Assembly (NCBI RefSeq): GCF_022832975.1
Contig: NZ_CP094846.1
Coordinates: 1,337,501 to 1,401,500, forward strand
Source: Ornithobacterium rhinotracheale
GTDB lineage: Bacteria; Bacteroidota; Bacteroidia; Flavobacteriales; Weeksellaceae
DNA length: 64,000 bases
Direction: 5' to 3'
The translations under genes and the position numbers were made by a program. The notes below the pieces were generated by a model. The model ran no database searches, had not been told where the DNA came from, and saw only the letters and a list, made by a program, of their open reading frames with translations. Of this stretch, positions 62,979 through 64,000 are shown piece by piece (position 1 is the stretch's first letter; each line of letters opens with the position of its first letter).

Positions 62979-63027
62979 GATTTGTGTTAAAAAATTTTTA
63001 ATATTCAATTATTACATTTTTTATAGA

Positions 63028-63387
63028 ATGAAACAATACTATAATGATGTAATGGAATCTTTTATATCTTTTTGCGCGATATACATTTTTATTTTTTACG
63101 CTATCGAATTATACATACAAGTAATTTATGGCTATTCTATAATTAGAGACTATTTTTCATATTATAAATATCCTGAATACTTTAGTCGATTAGTTATAAT
63201 GCCCTCCATCACAAGTCCTATCCCTATATTTGTGTATTTGCATTATAGATTTAACAAAGAGAAAATAAATAGATATTTTAAAGTATTTGAGAGGGAAAAT
63301 CTCCAAAAAAGAAAAAGAAATGGTAGATTAGTGATTGGGTTTATAACCGTAATTATAATCAGTTTATTTCTCACCATTATTTTATAG
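63028..63387 (+). CDS. Small membrane protein of unknown function
   Basis: 119 aa with three hydrophobic segments: IYIFIFYAIELYIQVIYGY (residues 19-37), LVIMPSITSPIPIFVYL and a C-terminal VIGFITVIIISLFLTIIL. A basic loop FERENLQKRKRNGR separates the last two. No family recognised. Orphan gene in the post-tRNA islet; likely real because of the clean membrane pattern, but could be a drifted remnant. Confidence 0.6.
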   Translation: MKQYYNDVMESFISFCAIYIFIFYAIELYIQVIYGYSIIRDYFSYYKYPEYFSRLVIMPSITSPIPIFVYLHYRFNKEKINRYFKVFERENLQKRKRNGRLVIGFITVIIISLFLTIIL

Positions 63388-63487
63388 ATTGTTTTGATAA
63401 ATGGATTTTCAATATTCCCTAATAAAAAAATTCTAAATGGGGAGTTTTGAATTAACACCTCAAATAAAAAAATAGTCATTATAATAG

Positions 63488-63582
63488 TTTGAGACTTTTC
63501 TGTCTCAAAAAGCGAACGATAAAAAATACTTTTTTCTTCAAAAATTAAAAGCAGTATATTTGTCTCATTATTGGTCTCAAAA
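63488..63582. promoter_or_regulatory. GTCTC repeat cluster around a -7 box, operator-like
   Basis: TTTGAGAC (63488-63495) and GTCTCAAA (63502-63509) form an 8-bp inverted repeat. TGTCTCA recurs at 63561-63567, overlapping the -7 box TATATTTG (63555-63562), and GGTCTCAAAA lies at 63573-63582. The arrangement resembles operator sites for a dimeric repressor over a promoter. No regulator gene follows within 300 bases; only a 16-residue frame from a GTG at 63621. The rest of 63388-63882 holds this cluster and the possible MITE, but no gene I can support. Confidence 0.4.
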
Positions 63583-63670
63583 AAGAATTATAATAAGACT
63601 TATTTTATAAGACAATTATTGTGGAAAAATTAGAAAAGCTAATAATGAAAGGTTTAGCCATTATTCAATA

Positions 63671-63805
63671 GTGTAAATCGTCAGCAAAAAGTTTACCAGT
63701 TTAGGTTAAAAATAGTATAGTTAAAAAAAGAAAAAACTAACTTTACAAAAACCACTTAGAACATACTATATTAGTATCGGTAAACTTTAGTTTGGCGACC
63801 TACAC
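63671..63805. mobile_element. Possible MITE or inverted-repeat element, 135 bp
   Basis: The 27-bp end at 63671-63697 and the reverse complement of 63779-63805 agree at 20 of 27 positions, including GTGTA at the outer edge and AAAGTTTACC at the inner edge. A second pair, TAGTATAG (63713-63720) and CTATATTA (63766-63773), lies inside. No reading frame is present. It may be a non-autonomous transposable element or a structured RNA. No clear target duplication was seen. Confidence 0.4.
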
Positions 63806-63882
63806 GACGGTTAAATACAAGAATTTTAAATAAATTCTGAACAGAAAATCTTATTTTTACACATTCAAAAAATCAATAGAAA

Positions 63883-64000
63883 ATGTCTGTAAAATTAATT
63901 TCAGATACAGCACACTACACCGAAGTCATTTTACGCGCATCTAAAGTAAGGCGTTCGCTATGGATTGGCACTGCCGACATCAAGGATCTTTATACCGATT
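63883..64000 (+). CDS. Phospholipase D-like protein, partial (runs off window)
   Basis: Begins MSVKLISDTAHYTEVILRAS and continues KVRRSLWIGTADIKDLYTD to the window edge (39 codons). The opening resembles bacterial PLD-like proteins in which a short strand and a helix precede the first HKD half, with phrases like WIGTADIKDLY. The HKD motif itself is outside the window, so catalytic function is unproven. It lies at the far end of the islet. Confidence 0.5.
   Translation, partial: MSVKLISDTAHYTEVILRASKVRRSLWIGTADIKDLYTD

Noticed and set aside
63621-63671. 16-residue frame starting at GTG
   Set aside because: Too short to separate from chance; mentioned only as the sole frame downstream of the GTCTC cluster.
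62024-64000. Complete prophage or integrative element
   Set aside because: No integrase, terminase, relaxase or structural gene is visible before the window ends.

Overview
The window looks like the chromosome of a low-GC member of the Bacteroidota, class Flavobacteriia. Evidence: TAnnTTTG-type -7 promoter boxes, little sign of Shine-Dalgarno sites, a PorT-like protein (type IX secretion), a DUF4294 protein, OstA-like and TamB-like envelope proteins, LpxK and an arabinose-5-phosphate isomerase for LPS, and many short lipoproteins ending their signal with a Cys. The gene set suggests Weeksellaceae or a relative, but I cannot fix the genus.

Layout. 1-18 kb: housekeeping and envelope genes (upp, rsmE, tsaD, a 1503-aa TamB-like protein, an Lrp regulator, MarC, a SUFU-domain protein, an MscS channel, OstA-like, Fur, RelA/SpoT, TerC, folA, azurin). 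18-24 kb: mfd, then a GC-rich hairpin, a 41-bp tandem array and an IS1380-family element (21927-23523) that splits a DUF6261 gene after codon 5. 24-26.5 kb: an operon of three related secreted proteins of unknown function. 26.7-40 kb: ilvE, mnmD-nudix, GNAT, an XRE regulator, an M14 peptidase, a purine nucleoside phosphorylase, lpxK, pta-ackA and an M42 peptidase. 40-42 kb: a gene-poor stretch with a palindromic intergenic repeat family. 42-59 kb: tatC-kdsD, recQ, ClC, dgkA, a radical-SAM/TIGR03915 DNA-repair pair, MsbA-like ABC transporter, truA, lipoproteins and lon. 58.7-62 kb: porT and a MutS2-like ATPase. 62-64 kb: tRNA-Gln followed by an AT-rich islet of orphan genes, a gene remnant, a GTCTC operator-like region, a possible MITE and the start of a PLD-like gene.

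Working together. The core is standard: acetate overflow (pta-ackA), LPS and envelope assembly (lpxK, kdsD, OstA-like, tamB, MsbA-like, PorT), nucleotide salvage (upp, PNP), stringent response, DNA repair (mfd, recQ, MutS2, rSAM pair) and tRNA modification (tsaD, mnmD, truA, with RsmE acting on rRNA). The accessory signals worth most attention are the IS insertion with its reconstructable target, the three-paralog secreted operon, the BIME-like repeat family, and the islet beyond tRNA-Gln. I saw no CRISPR array, rRNA operon, prophage or complete known defence system.
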